From: Ceratopteris richardii | Taxonomy: Eukaryota > Streptophyta > Polypodiopsida > Polypodiales > Pteridaceae | Length of the DNA: 64,000 nucleotides | Direction of reading: 5' to 3' | Assembly (NCBI GenBank): GCA_020310875.1 | Contig: CM035444.1 | Location: 25,107,772-25,171,771 of the forward strand | In this document: positions 47,044 to 59,512 of the stretch, one piece after another | Layout: every line of letters starts with the position of its first letter | Numbering within the stretch: position 1 is the stretch's first letter | Notes under the pieces: model-generated | Told to the model about the DNA's origin: nothing | Seen by the model: the letters and a program-made list of their open reading frames with translations, nothing else | Database searches by the model: none | Program-made: the position numbers and the translations under genes

Positions 47044-47271
47044 TGTTGGAGTTTGAGGTTTGTGGAAGCATGCGAACAACACAAGGAAGAAGAAGAATCT
47101 TGGAGCACAATACACAATACTGAATATAATACCAAGAGAATGTACAAAGATAAGTGACGTGTTAGGGTTATAGGCATATATACAAGCAGGGGGGGAACCT
47201 CCTAAAGAGGGAAAAAAGCATCCAAATGGTCCTACTATGCTCACACACATCACTGCCTAAATATATCAACA
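47044..47271 (-). repeat. 3' LTR of Copia E
   Basis: 228 bp, minus strand TGTTGATATA ... CTCCAACA, with a TATA-like TGTATATATGCC at about 47170-47181. Adjoins a purine tract (minus strand CCCAGGGAGGATT) at 47272-47284. Confidence 0.88.
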
Positions 47272-47334
47272 AATCCTCCCTGGGAGTGATGCGGTGAAAA
47301 AGGAGCTAGCAAGGAAGTGTTGAATTATGTGGAA

Positions 47335-50300
47335 TCAATCTAGAAAAGGAAGTAAGCCCAAAGTTTTGCAGAAAGCTTGAAGCTTCTCCCTAGGTAGAGC
47401 CTTTGTGAAAAGTTCTACAATGTTCTCCTGTGTGGGAACATATGCCAAACTGATCTCTCCAATAGAGAACCTCTACTTGACATAAAGATAGCGCACCTTA
47501 ATGTGCTTAGTGCGAGCATAGAACACAGGGTTCCTCACAACTGACAATGCACTCTCATTGTCAATGAAGATGGGGGTGGCAGAAGACTCACCAACACCCA
47601 AATCAGCCATAAGGCATCGGAGCCACACACTCAAATAGTCATTATGAAAGCTGCCCTATACCCAGCCTCACAACTAGAAGTAGCCACAGTAGGCTACTTC
47701 TTGCTTAGCTAAGATATGCATGAGCTACCAAACATGAAGCAAAAACCATTAGTGGACACACGATTGTCATAGAAACTAGCCTAGTCAAAGTCAAAAAAAG
47801 CATCTAAATGTGGCAGTAGTGATCCCCCTTGGGATAAAACAATCCAAGTAGCCGGGTACCACTCAAGTAGCAAAGATGCACGTAACCACTTGCCCTTGCT
47901 TGACACTTGGGCAATGCATAAACCTACTAATGTGTGAGATAGAAAATTGAATATCTGGTCGAGTAATGCATAAGTAAATGAAGCATCCAATAGCCCACTG
48001 ATAGAGAACAACATCAAATGCATCTCCAACATCATGAAGACTCAACCATAACTTGTTTCCATAGGAGTGGCAGTAGGTTTGCATTCTTCAAGGCAAAAAC
48101 ATTGCAATAATGTGTTAATGGATTTTGTTTGACACAAGGCTACTTCGATGTCAACGTGCATAAATTGAATGCCCAAATAATGATGCAAATGCCCCAAATC
48201 TGGCATGTCAAATGAGGCGTGCAAATCAGCCTTAAAATCAGCAATATGCTTCTCATGAGGACAAGTGAGTAGCATGTTATCGACATAGAGAATAGGAATT
48301 AGAAGCACATCATTTGCACGCTTAATGTATGAGGTGATCTTAGTTGGATTGTTCTCAAAACGATGTGCAATCATGTAGGCACATATCTTTTCATACCAAG
48401 CACATGGTGCTTGCTTCAAACCATATCATACCTTTTTCAACCTGCATTCTTTGTTTTCGTGCCCTCTCTGCATAAAAACATGGGGTTGAAAAACATACAC
48501 TTCTTCATGCAAGTCATCATTTAGAAATGCAAATTTAATGTCCAACTGATGTATGTTCCAACCATGATGATTTGCAAGTGCACAAATGCTATGAAGACTA
48601 GTCATTCAGCATGTAGGAGCAAAGGTCTCATCAAAATCAATGCCTCTTTCTTGAGCATAAACCTCTACAAAAAGCCTAGCCTTATATCTGTCAATTGTTC
48701 CATCAAGCTTATACTTCAGCTTGTATACCCACTTAGTGCCAATAGCCTTCTTGTGAGGAGGAAAGTCATATAAAGATTAGGTCCCATTTTTCCTAATAGC
48801 ATCATACTTTGATTGCAAAGCAGCCATCTAATTTTGAGAATTTTGTTATTTATCAAGCAAAGGAGGCTCATTCTCATCATAAAGACTTGAGGTAGCCATA
48901 AAATAGAAATATAATACAAAAGAAGTACTATGAGACCCTAAATGAGTACGATATGACAAAGGTGCATCTAGTTTGTTATCTCGAAAAGTTTGCACCAACT
49001 ATTTTGGTATAGTTTATGTTTTCTCAATATAAGCTCTCTCATCAACAAGTGCATCATGTAAATCTGCATAAAAAATGGAATGATCTCCATCATCACATGA
49101 AACCTATAAATGTTGAGAAATTACCTCATTTGGACAAGCATTAGATGGTCCACCTATAAAAAGAGGCAGCATAGTGTCATGCATATCTTTGGAGCTAATT
49201 TAGGCCTCCTTAGTACATGAAAGTAATGGCTGAATTGCATCTTCCATAGAAAAAACATCATAGCTAACCAAAAAATTTGTTTAGTCTATGGATGATACAG
49301 AAGATAGACTTTGCTTTCAAAATTGTACCCAACAAAAATGCATTTCACTACTTTATCATCCAATTTCTTGCATTGTTTTTCAGGCACTAATGCATATGCT
49401 AGACAACCAAAAACATGTAGGTGGGCAATAGATGGCTTGCAACTATGTCAAGCCTCAAATGGAGTGATAGACTACAATGGTTTAGTGAGACACCTCTTAA
49501 CCACATATGATGCATACATAACAACCACAAGCTAGAAACTATGCGATAAAGCCCGACTCTTAATCATACTCCTTACCATCTCCATGAGTGACCTCTTCTT
49601 CCTTTCAACAATTCCATTTTGTTGAGGTGTATATGACAATGTACAATGATGTTTTATCCCACGTTTAGAGAGAAATGCATTAAAGTCAGAAGACATATAT
49701 TCCCCCCCTCGGTCAGAACAGAGGATGCCCATTTTACATACTAACAAATTTTGAACCAGAACAAGAAACTGTTTGAAGCACATAAACACTTCAGACTTTT
49801 CTTTCAGTGGATATACCCATGCATGCCTAGAAAAATCATCAATGAAAGCCATGAAGTAAAGATAGTTCTGAAAAGAAGGTGTTTGCATAGGACCACAATC
49901 ATCACTGTGAACAAGCTGTTATTTCTGAGAAGCTTGAACTAACCAGGAGCAAAAGCAAAAATTTGATATGAATCTAGAAGACCATTCAAAATAGTCTACA
50001 CAAGTGAACTGTCATGCAAGACTTCATTAGTAGAATTCAACTGTTCCTTCAAATATTTGATCTTTGTCAAAAACTTATCTATGGAATCTCCTTCATTCAT
50101 GTGCTCACTCTCCAACTATTTTTGGAGGTAAGCAACAAGAGCCTCATTCATTGCTTGGTATTAAGTGGTAAGTGTAGTCCAAGCATCCTTTGCTATTCTA
50201 CAAGAGTGAATGTGAGGAATAATGGAACTTTTGACAAACAACGCTATCAATGCATGTGCCTGAGCATCTCTACCATCCAAATGAAGTTTCTCTATAGTAG

Positions 50301-50544
50301 ATGAAGTAGGGACCGCAACATGAATAGGGACCAGAAGAATATCACCATCTTCAATGCCATCTACATCAACTTTAAAAATTGTATTTGGAGGTGTAATAGG
50401 ATGTTTTTGAACACCCTAAACAATATTCCACAATATTTTTGTAACCAATACATGACGCATCATATAAGCCCATAATTGGTGATTCGTACCATCCAACTTA
50501 TCCTCAATAGCCAACATATAGAATACATCACTGCTTTCAGCCAT
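47335..50544 (-). pseudogene. Copia E gag-pol with internal deletion
   Basis: Gag begins at the ATG at 50544 ('MAESSDVFYMLAIEDKLDGTN') and reads, with breaks, to about 49960. It then passes almost directly into the integrase core ('NYLYFMAFIDDFSRHAWVYPL', 49888-49532; 'CSDRGGEYMSSDFNAFL'). The zinc knuckle, protease and integrase zinc-binding part are therefore deleted. RT follows (48773-48042) with 'GIDFDETFAPTC' and 'HHGWNIHQLDIKFAFLNDDLHEEV' and a catalytic box reading 'YVDN'. RNase H pieces (48084-47781) lead to the C-terminus 'LFTKALPREKLQAF' and the stop at 47335. Not functional. Confidence 0.88.
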
Positions 50545-50881
50545 GGCCACTGACTAAAATACCCTGATATAAAAAAATGACTATATCTCAAAAAGTTTAA
50601 CAAAACCACCTCGTTGAGTTCAGCTTAACTTGTAGCAACTTCCAAACACTTAAATTGGCGACAACACCTGTATATATCTTTGGTACAAAAAGAAAAAAAT
50701 GCCTAAACAAGCACTATGATAGTGTGTTCGAAGGCCGAAATGAGCTCAAATCACGATTTTGACATGATGAACCAAAGCCATTTTGAGCTCCTAATTGCCT
50801 TGAGTATGCTCACCAATTTTTTTGCAATTTTGAGACTGTGACCAGAGGGATGTTGACCATGCCCTAGATGAAGTAGCGACC

Positions 50882-50896
50882 TACTCTAATACCAAT
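50882..50896 (-). other. Primer-binding site of Copia E
   Basis: The minus strand reads TTGGTATTAGAGTAG, a diverged version of the tRNA-Met site, touching the 5' LTR at 50897. Confidence 0.75.
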
Positions 50897-51165
50897 TATT
50901 GGAGTTTGAGGTCTGTGTAAGCACGTGAACAACACAAGGAAGAAGAAGATGTTTGGAGCATAACACACAATAGTGAATGTATTACCAAGAGAATCAACAG
51001 AATATACAAAATAAGTGAACGATTAGGGTTATATGCGCATATACAAGTTGAAGGAAGAAAACCTCCTAAAGAGGGAAAAAAGTGAATCAAGAGAATGTAC
51101 AAATATAAGTGAAAAATTAGGGTTATATGCGCATATACAAGCTGAAGGAAGAAAACCTCCTAAAG
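50897..51165 (-). repeat. 5' LTR of Copia E with internal tandem duplication
   Basis: Matches the 3' LTR but contains a ~93-bp segment twice (50991-51083 and 51084-51165). It stops before the outer LTR end and passes straight into element D sequence. Confidence 0.85.
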
Positions 51166-53765
51166 AAAACCTTTGATGCTTCATTATAAGTTGGTTCTTG
51201 CTCTTCAAGAAGTTTTGCCATATAAACTTCATGAGAAAATCTTTGTAGCTACTCTCTTTCTCTTACTAAATACCTTGATTGACTTCTTGTCCTACCATGC
51301 TTCTCTTGCCTTCGAGATTGGGTTCTTCTTGATGTGGAAACTTCACTTTCTTCTTCCTGTGAATCAATTTCCTTTTAAAGTAAATCTAGGATTTACTTCA
51401 ACATTTGATTGGAAAAATTACCTCTTCATGAGTAATTTGACTTTCTGGTGAGCTTGGGAAAATTGGATCTTCTTCACGACTTGTTGTATTTTCTTCTTCA
51501 TCTACTTGCACTTCATGTTTATACCAAGATTCATCTTCATGAAAAACAACGTCTCTCAAAATAATTACCTCTTCCATATCTAGGTTGACACATCTATATC
51601 CTAGTTGTCCTTTTGCCATACCAATGAAAATCACTTTTTCTTACCTTGGATCTAGCTTTGACCTTAATTATTGTGGATCATAAACAAAGCATATACTTCC
51701 AAAAATTCTATAATTAGAAACATTTGGTTTTGATCCATAAAACACTTAATAAGGTGCTTTCTGTATGTGAGTTTGAGTAGGTGGAATATTGTTCATCACA
51801 TAAACTATGATATTGCACGTTTCAAATCAAAAAGAAAGTGGTAAGTCGTTCTCATTTAACATGGATCTACCCATCTCCAAGATAGACTTGCTTCCTCTTT
51901 CAACCACACCATTTTGTTGAAAAGTGTATCTCTTTATAGTTTTCTTTTTAATTCCTCTCTAAATATGCAAAAAATTCATGAGAGAAATACTCATCTCCTT
52001 CATCTCATCTCATCTCAACCTTCTTATGCTTCTTCTTGTTTGCTTTTCAACCAATGTTTTAAACTTCTTGAACATATCAAACAGTTATGATTTATATTTC
52101 ATAAAATAAATGAATGTAAATTTTGAGAAGTCATCAATAAACATTACAAAGTACTTGCTACCTATCATTAGCTCTTCTTGAGATGGATCCCATACATCAA
52201 TATGAATCAAGTTCAAAAGATCTCTACTTTGGAATCCTGCTTTTGAAAAAGGACTTCATACCTATTTTTCAAACTGACATGCCTACAAATATAATCCAAA
52301 TTTCTCTTAGGTACTTTTTGTAAAGTTTCAACCAAGGAGTTCTTTGCAATATCATTCAATCTACCAACACTTATAAGTCCTAATCTCTTATGCCATAAAT
52401 CGGATTGAGTAACCTAAGTCCCATTGATCATTATATAACATGCATAATCTAGAACTTCAACTTCACAAGTATATAATCTATTTATCTTTTGCCCTCTTAT
52501 AATAAAAGTCCCAATGTTCTTTTGATAATCTTGCCACTAATTATTATCAAGATCCACTTTCACTCCATTGTCCTCCATATATCCAACTAAAATCAAATTC
52601 CTTGTAATAATAGGAACAGATAAAACATATATGAGAGTTACATGTGTAGTAAGTGGATACCATCTCTTGTAGCAACTATGACTCTTGAATCGAGCTTGTA
52701 TAAATTCATAAACAAATTCATACTTTGACTCATGTGGTTTGGGCAACTGCTATCTACATACCATGTTTTGTTGTTTACCTTCCTCTTATGTGTTCTATAT
52801 ACATAGCCATAAGAATGTTTTGCTCTTGTGTCTAAGCCTCCTCTTGCACTACATTATTATTTTGATCCATATGTTCTTGGCCTCTTCCTCTTTGTCATCC
52901 TCTAAAACCACCTCTTCTATTTGGGTTGGAGAAGAAATCCCTGGCATAATGATCAACATTACCACAATAGTTACAAGTAAAGTTACCTTGATGATTTGAT
53001 TGACTCTGTTATTGTTCTTCCTCCTCTAGTAGCATTAAATCTTCCTCTTTCTCTTGCATTGTTGTTAAATCTTCCTCCTCCTCTCCAATTTATTGTACTT
53101 CTTCCTCTATTTGATAAAGTATAAAGAGCTTGTCTTTGACTAACCCTTTGAGAATGATAAGAATTCCCATCTTCGATGTTGATTTCTTCAATGATCATGA
53201 GTTTTTTGTAAATCCTCAAAGAATGCTAGATCCTCTGGAGTCATGATACATGTAATAAAAGACTTCCATCTTTCATTTTTTCTCAAGCCATTAACATTCT
53301 ACTAACCTTTATATCCTCACTACGAGATGCATCAATAGAGGCTAATGCTTCAACAAGACATTTTGCCTCAAGAATATAATCATTAACTCATTGTCATGGC
53401 TTCTTTTTTACTCTTGTCAGCTCATCAATAAGTTGTGTTTGCATCGCTCTGTTGGTAGTTGCAAATAACCTTCCTAGAGACTCCCAAGCTTCTCTAATAG
53501 TATTCAAACCTCTTATATATCCAAGTATAGTGTTCAAAGTTATTTGTGATATAATAAACAAAACTCTTCTGTCCCTTTTTATCCACTCTTTCTCTCTTGT
53601 TCCATCTGCTTATGTAAAAACTTTTGGTAATATCGGCTTCACTTCTCTACCTATTATTAATACCCAAAGACCTTTAGATATGAGATAAAACTCCATTCAT
53701 TATTGCTACATGGGATAATTTCTCCCATCCCATAACTTTTCAAGAGATACACTCAAATCTACCAT
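51166..53765 (-). pseudogene. Copia D gag, protease, integrase
   Basis: Minus strand: Gag starts near 53765 ('MVDLSVSLEKLWDGRNYPM'). An Arg/Gly-rich nucleocapsid-like segment is at 53219-52983. Protease 'CPNHM' is near 52740. 'SVPIITRNLILVGYMEDNGV' is at 52630. The integrase follows, about 52420-51650, heavily shifted. The linker at 51634-51398 ('MGYRCVNLDMEEVIILRDVVFHEDESW'-like) leads to an 'EEQEPTYNEA' motif next to the E junction at 51166. The expected RT start is missing beyond the junction. Numerous stops. Confidence 0.8.
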
Positions 53766-53820
53766 GCTAATCACCAGGTAGATAATCCAATAAGCTTTAT
53801 GAAAGGTATGATAGAAAGAT

Positions 53821-53833
53821 AGCTTTAATACCA
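53821..53833 (-). other. Primer-binding site of Copia D
   Basis: The minus strand reads TGGTATTAAAGCT, similar to the tRNA-Met site. Adjoins the 5' LTR remnant. Confidence 0.7.
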
Positions 53834-54030
53834 TAGTCTCATATCTACAAACTTGTAAGCATAAAAGATAATAGGTAGAAGTGATGAGATCTCCCAAGAT
53901 CTTTAAAAGATCAGACATATTTTTCCAAACTTAAAAGATCAAAATTACCTACAAATTATCAAGAAAATAGAGATTGTTGACAGGAGAAAAATAATCACAA
54001 AAAATTAGCTCATAAAATAATCCTGAAGCC
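53834..54030 (-). repeat. 5' LTR remnant of Copia D
   Basis: Aligns with 45766-45965. Beyond about 54030 the sequence is Gypsy J gag, so the outer LTR part is deleted. Confidence 0.65.
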
Positions 54031-54524
54031 AAGTTAGATCATATATCAAGTTCCTAAATTTTGATGTATAGATAGAGGCAGGGCGGTTACCTTGATGTAG
54101 CTTTTGGAGTTTTGTTTCTACCACTTGAGTAGTATCTATATCTCCAAATGTAATGATGAGCTCTCAAAGAAACCCCTCATACTCATGAAGTACTACCATG
54201 TTCTTCTCCAAGATTAGGAAAAACCATGATTATGCTTGACCATAAAATAGGGTTCCAATAAAACTAACCTTGGATGGCTCATCAAGGTTTCTATGAAGAT
54301 GCATATGGACATACAATTTAACTTGCTACAAGAATCTATGGAACTTTATGCGATCACCATCAAACTTTTTTGGCATGCAAATCTTGGGTTCCTTCATGAA
54401 GGATGAACTAGGATGTTGAATCGATTGAATGCTTCCTTGATTTTTATAAAGATTGAGTTAGGTCCTCAAATTGTTATTGAAGACTCTAAAGGGATGCCAC
54501 AATCTATTCAACTATGTTCTCCAT
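54030..54524 (-). pseudogene. Gypsy J Gag fragment (retrotransposon gag domain)
   Basis: Minus strand from ATG 54524: an N-terminal 'MENIVE' stretch, then 'PKICMPKKFDGDRIKFHRFL', 'QVKLYVHMHLHRNLDEPSKVSFIGTL', 'SWF', 'ELIITFGDIDTT', 'KLQKLHQGNRPASIYTSKF'. The order of these blocks matches the capsid part of plant Ty3/Gypsy Gag (the family's 'FDG', 'SWF' and 'FGD' landmarks are all visible). At least six in-frame stops. The reading is cut by the LTR remnant of Copia D. Confidence 0.85.
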
Positions 54525-55850
54525 GATGCTTCATCTTGGATAGAAGCCAGTTTTGCCAAATTTTAGGGGCGCACTAGATTGTGACTCTCACTAGACTAGA
54601 CAAGATTTCAAAATTACACTTCCATTACAAGAACACCCATGTATAGTGATTAATACAAGAATATGCAACTCATATAAGAAGTCCCATAACATGGGAATGA
54701 TAGGTATGAATAACTGGACTAGATGGCATAGAAGAGATCCCACGATCCGAGACTATAGGTATGAAACACAATATCTGAACTACAAGAAGTCCCTTGAGGG
54801 AGACAGACTAGATATAAGAAATAATTTGACAAGATCTTGTAATACGAGATTACAAGAGTTTAATACTAGATGTTTAATAATTGAACAAATCAAAACTAGA
54901 ACAAGGAACATGAGAAGAATTAGAAATGGAATTTCGAACATACTTACTTGGTGGCCATGACTTCTTGAGCTCCCAAGAGTCGCATTGGCAAGATTGAGAA
55001 TGTATGTGACCAAGCCCTCCTTATATAGGTATTCAAGGATGGTTATGAATTGATGATGTGACTAATCCAAAATAGGACCTCTGCATGTGAAAATCAAGCA
55101 AGTAGAGAATGGATCTTAGGGTCTTGATACGTTCTTGAGTGACGATGAAAGCATTGGTCTCTCTAAATTATGAACAAATGGAGATATAGAAAGTCACATG
55201 GAATGTAAGGTTTAGGATGATTTCTTTTGTGTCCCTAATAAATGGAGTCTATTTGATGATCATACGTCTGACGATCATACGTCTAGGCTATAACATTCTA
55301 GAGCCCATCTTACTTATGGAAATAGGATAAATGGTTTTCGGATGACTAGCACACATACGCGTTCGTTTTCTCTCATACATTTTTAAGGACTCTTAAGTCT
55401 TTCAATAAAAAATGAGGATTTTTTCAAGCAACCATAAAGTGTTCATCTTTGTATCCTTGAAATTTTACTCACATATCTTTTATTCCGAGCCAAAAATTTA
55501 TGAATGATCGTCCACCGTTTTTTTTTCATTATTTGTCATAAATATCACCCTCCAAACTAACACCTTTGAATTCCTTTTCCTTCGTTGTGCAAGAAACATT
55601 TATCTCATAAACTAGTATATTGCAACGGATTTTAATAATTGCAACTTCTTCTCGTGGATCTTTTCGCCCCATCCTTGGAGAATCCTTCATTGTTTTTGGT
55701 CGAGAAAACATAATGTAATAGTTTCACTTCCTCTTGCGGTGCTAACTTCTGCTCTATACGGAAACATAACATCTATAATAGTTTCATTCATTCTTGCTCC
55801 CTCAGAAATGCAGGAGACGTTTAAAGGTTTAACCATTGTGCTCTGACTCG
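54525..55850. other. Presumed Gypsy J leader/LTR and intergenic DNA
   Basis: No gene recognised. A TATA-like motif on the minus strand (CCTATATAAGGAGG, about 55017-55030) fits an LTR promoter upstream of the J gag, but I could not pair the LTR with a second copy. 54646-54960 (plus) is open for 104 codons without motif. A short tandem 'GATCATACGTCT' repeat is at about 55258-55283. Confidence 0.4.
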
Positions 55851-56137
55851 TTTAAGGGAGTCACCAGCCGAGCGAGCTCTCGTGGCTAACATGATGGGGA
55901 TGTAATGCAGTCTGCCGAGAGCATGTGGGCGATGGTTTTGATGATGATCATCATCAGAATCATGCTGTTCAATAATCATGGACAGAAGAATTGGCACCTG
56001 GACGTAGTCGCAAAGATGAGAACGCTTCGAGGGCCCGACAAGACGTTGCGTGGAAGGTAGCAGAGAATTGGAGCTGAAGCTTTCCGGGAAGGAGCCTTCG
56101 TCTGGTGGTTAGCAACAGCAGTGCTCATGGGCATGGC

Positions 56138-56145
56138 CATTTAAA
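56138..56145 (+). promoter_or_regulatory. Possible TATA-like element of the cysteine protease gene
   Basis: ATTTAAAG, about 165 bases upstream of the preferred ATG (56306). If used, transcription would start near 56170, downstream of the first in-frame ATG (56159), favouring the ATGs at 56234 or 56306. The surroundings are GC-rich. Weak evidence. Confidence 0.3.
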
Positions 56146-56149
56146 GTGA

Positions 56150-58030
<1,881 letters not shown>

Positions 58031-58051
<21 letters not shown>

Positions 58052-58193
58052 CCTCGGCCGAACCTCCATTAAAAAAATAATAATAATAAATTTAAAAAAA
58101 AAAAAAAAACTCTCGCCTCTTCCTAGGCCTCGGCCGAACCTCCATTAAAAAAAAAAAAAAAAAAAAAACTCTCGCCTCTTCCTGCTAACCTCG
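58031..58193 (+). repeat. Threefold duplication of CDS end plus poly(A)
   Basis: A ~40-base block that starts in the last codons (ACTCTCGCCTCTTCCTGC) and spans the stop occurs at 58031-58070, again at 58109-58146, and a third time in part at 58168-58193. A-rich runs of ~38 and ~21 bases separate them. The first run is mixed A/T (AATAATAATAAA...), the second pure A. Only the first block is in frame with the gene. Confidence 0.9.
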
Positions 58194-58225
58194 TAGCCTT
58201 GACCTCCATGGCACCAAAAACGCCA

Positions 58226-58231
58226 AATAAA
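58226..58231 (+). terminator. Poly(A) signal of the cysteine protease gene
   Basis: AATAAA 175 bases after the stop codon, beyond the triplicated block. The AATAAT/AATAAA-like run at 58076-58090 is an alternative. Confidence 0.5.
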
Positions 58232-58490
58232 ACGGATTCTTGTAACAACCCAATGTAATGGATTCATCTTGCAAATCTCATATAATTTCTACTGATGGCT
58301 GCATTGGATGTACCATAGAAAAGCACCATCTATTTCCACAAAATTTGGAATTGAATGAACAAACGTATGTTGAACATCAACACTACTTTCTACAAGGATG
58401 TTCTCCTATTGATAATACTTGGTACATCAAGTTCTCGCAAAATAGGTGGTTGAGTTCATTCAATTTATCGTAGATAATCAACCTATGAAA

Positions 58491-59481
58491 TGTGAGAAGA
58501 GATGATGGATACTTCCAAAGATGAGCGTGGTGTTGTAAAAACCTAAAGATCACCTTAGAGCTTTGGAAGATCACTCTCAAATTGGTACATCAAAACATAT
58601 AACTTAATTCAAAACAAATGACTCAAAGCTTGCTATTTTGTGATAAGGAGCTCTCTAGAATTTCACTCAGAGCTCACCTCCTCTTGAGAATTGTCCAAAG
58701 ATGTTTGCACACTTCAAATTAGATATATGATGAATCTAAAGCAACAAAAATGATGAATTTCGATGAACCATACTGAGAGAATTTAATTTAAGAACATTGG
58801 AGTTTCAAGAGATTTTTGCCTCCATACATATGTCACTTCAAAAAGATGTAGCTCATATACTAATAAACCAAATGTGATGAAAATTGATATGATGCAAAAA
58901 GACTTAACGCTTTACCTAACCAATTTAAATCTCATCAAAAGACTACATACACAGAGAAATTAATGATCAAAGCTGACTAAAAATGCGACATAGACCTGTA
59001 GAAGTAAATGAAGAGAACTCCAATGTGTAGCTTGAAATGTCAATTTGTATTGCACATATTGTACCTGGAATGAATGGGCATGAAGCCTGGGAGAGAGGAG
59101 CACTATGTGTGCTTCACAAATGACTTGATGCTTGCTCAAAACTTCCTCCAAAAGTAGCTAAAACTCTTCTCTATTCTATGATACTTTTTGAGCGTATATA
59201 TAGAGGATTTTGAACTTAAACTTTAGAGGGATGTTACATAAAAGTTCCCTCAAGTTAGAGGAATCTTTGGTTGATCAATCAATCATAACTATCGTCTTGA
59301 TTTGTACCAAACAAGGCTAAGACTTTCACTCTTTTACATTTATTTTGATGTGATTACTTTTCAAGAAACAATTATTACAAGAAGTGATTCCTATGGCTTC
59401 TCTTATTGAGAGTATACATAACTAAGATAGTTCCAATCATAAGCAATCAAGCATTAGGCTTGGATAAAGAATGCACCAACA
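58491..59481 (-). repeat. 3' LTR of Copia F
   Basis: 991 bp; minus strand TGTTGGTGCATTC ... CATCTCTTCTCACA. TATA box on the minus strand (CTATATATACGC, about 59192-59203). Pairs with the partial 5' LTR from 63604. Confidence 0.9.
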
Positions 59482-59495
59482 ACCCCCCCTCAAAC
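59482..59495 (-). other. Polypurine tract of Copia F
   Basis: The minus strand reads GTTTGAGGGGGGGTT, touching the 3' LTR. Confidence 0.85.
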
Positions 59496-59512
59496 GTAGT
59501 ATGCTTGAGTCT

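Larger units (their letters stand above)
47044..51165 (-). mobile_element. Copia element E, nested in D
   Basis: The 3' LTR is 47044-47271, the coding remnant 47335-50544, the primer-binding site about 50882-50896, and the 5' LTR 50897-51165 with its outer end deleted. Same family as A, I and H. It lies between two parts of element D's pol. Its 5' LTR lacks the last ~55 bases present in the 3' LTR, so the right junction with D is a deletion, not a clean target site. Confidence 0.88.
45766..54030 (-). mobile_element. Copia element D, interrupted by Copia E
   Basis: Degenerate Copia element. The 3' LTR is at about 45766-46200, pol pieces at 46226-47043 and 51166-53765, the primer-binding site at 53821-53833, and the truncated 5' LTR at about 53834-54030. 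The LTR copies share a run from 'CTTGTAA.CAT.AAAG' through 'GAAAAATAATCAC'. Copia E interrupts it between the linker and RT; about 400 bases of RT N-terminus are missing at the junction. The outer part of the 5' LTR is missing too. Confidence 0.8.
45330..54524 (-). mobile_element. Ty3/Gypsy element J, interrupted by Copia D (which contains E)
   Basis: A Gypsy RT segment at 45330-45765 and a Gypsy Gag segment at 54030-54524 are on the same strand in the correct order (gag upstream). They are separated exactly by Copia element D. The protease and RT N-terminus expected between them are missing, so DNA was lost at the junction. The two halves could in principle come from different Gypsy copies, but order, strand and abutment favour one. 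Confidence 0.7.
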
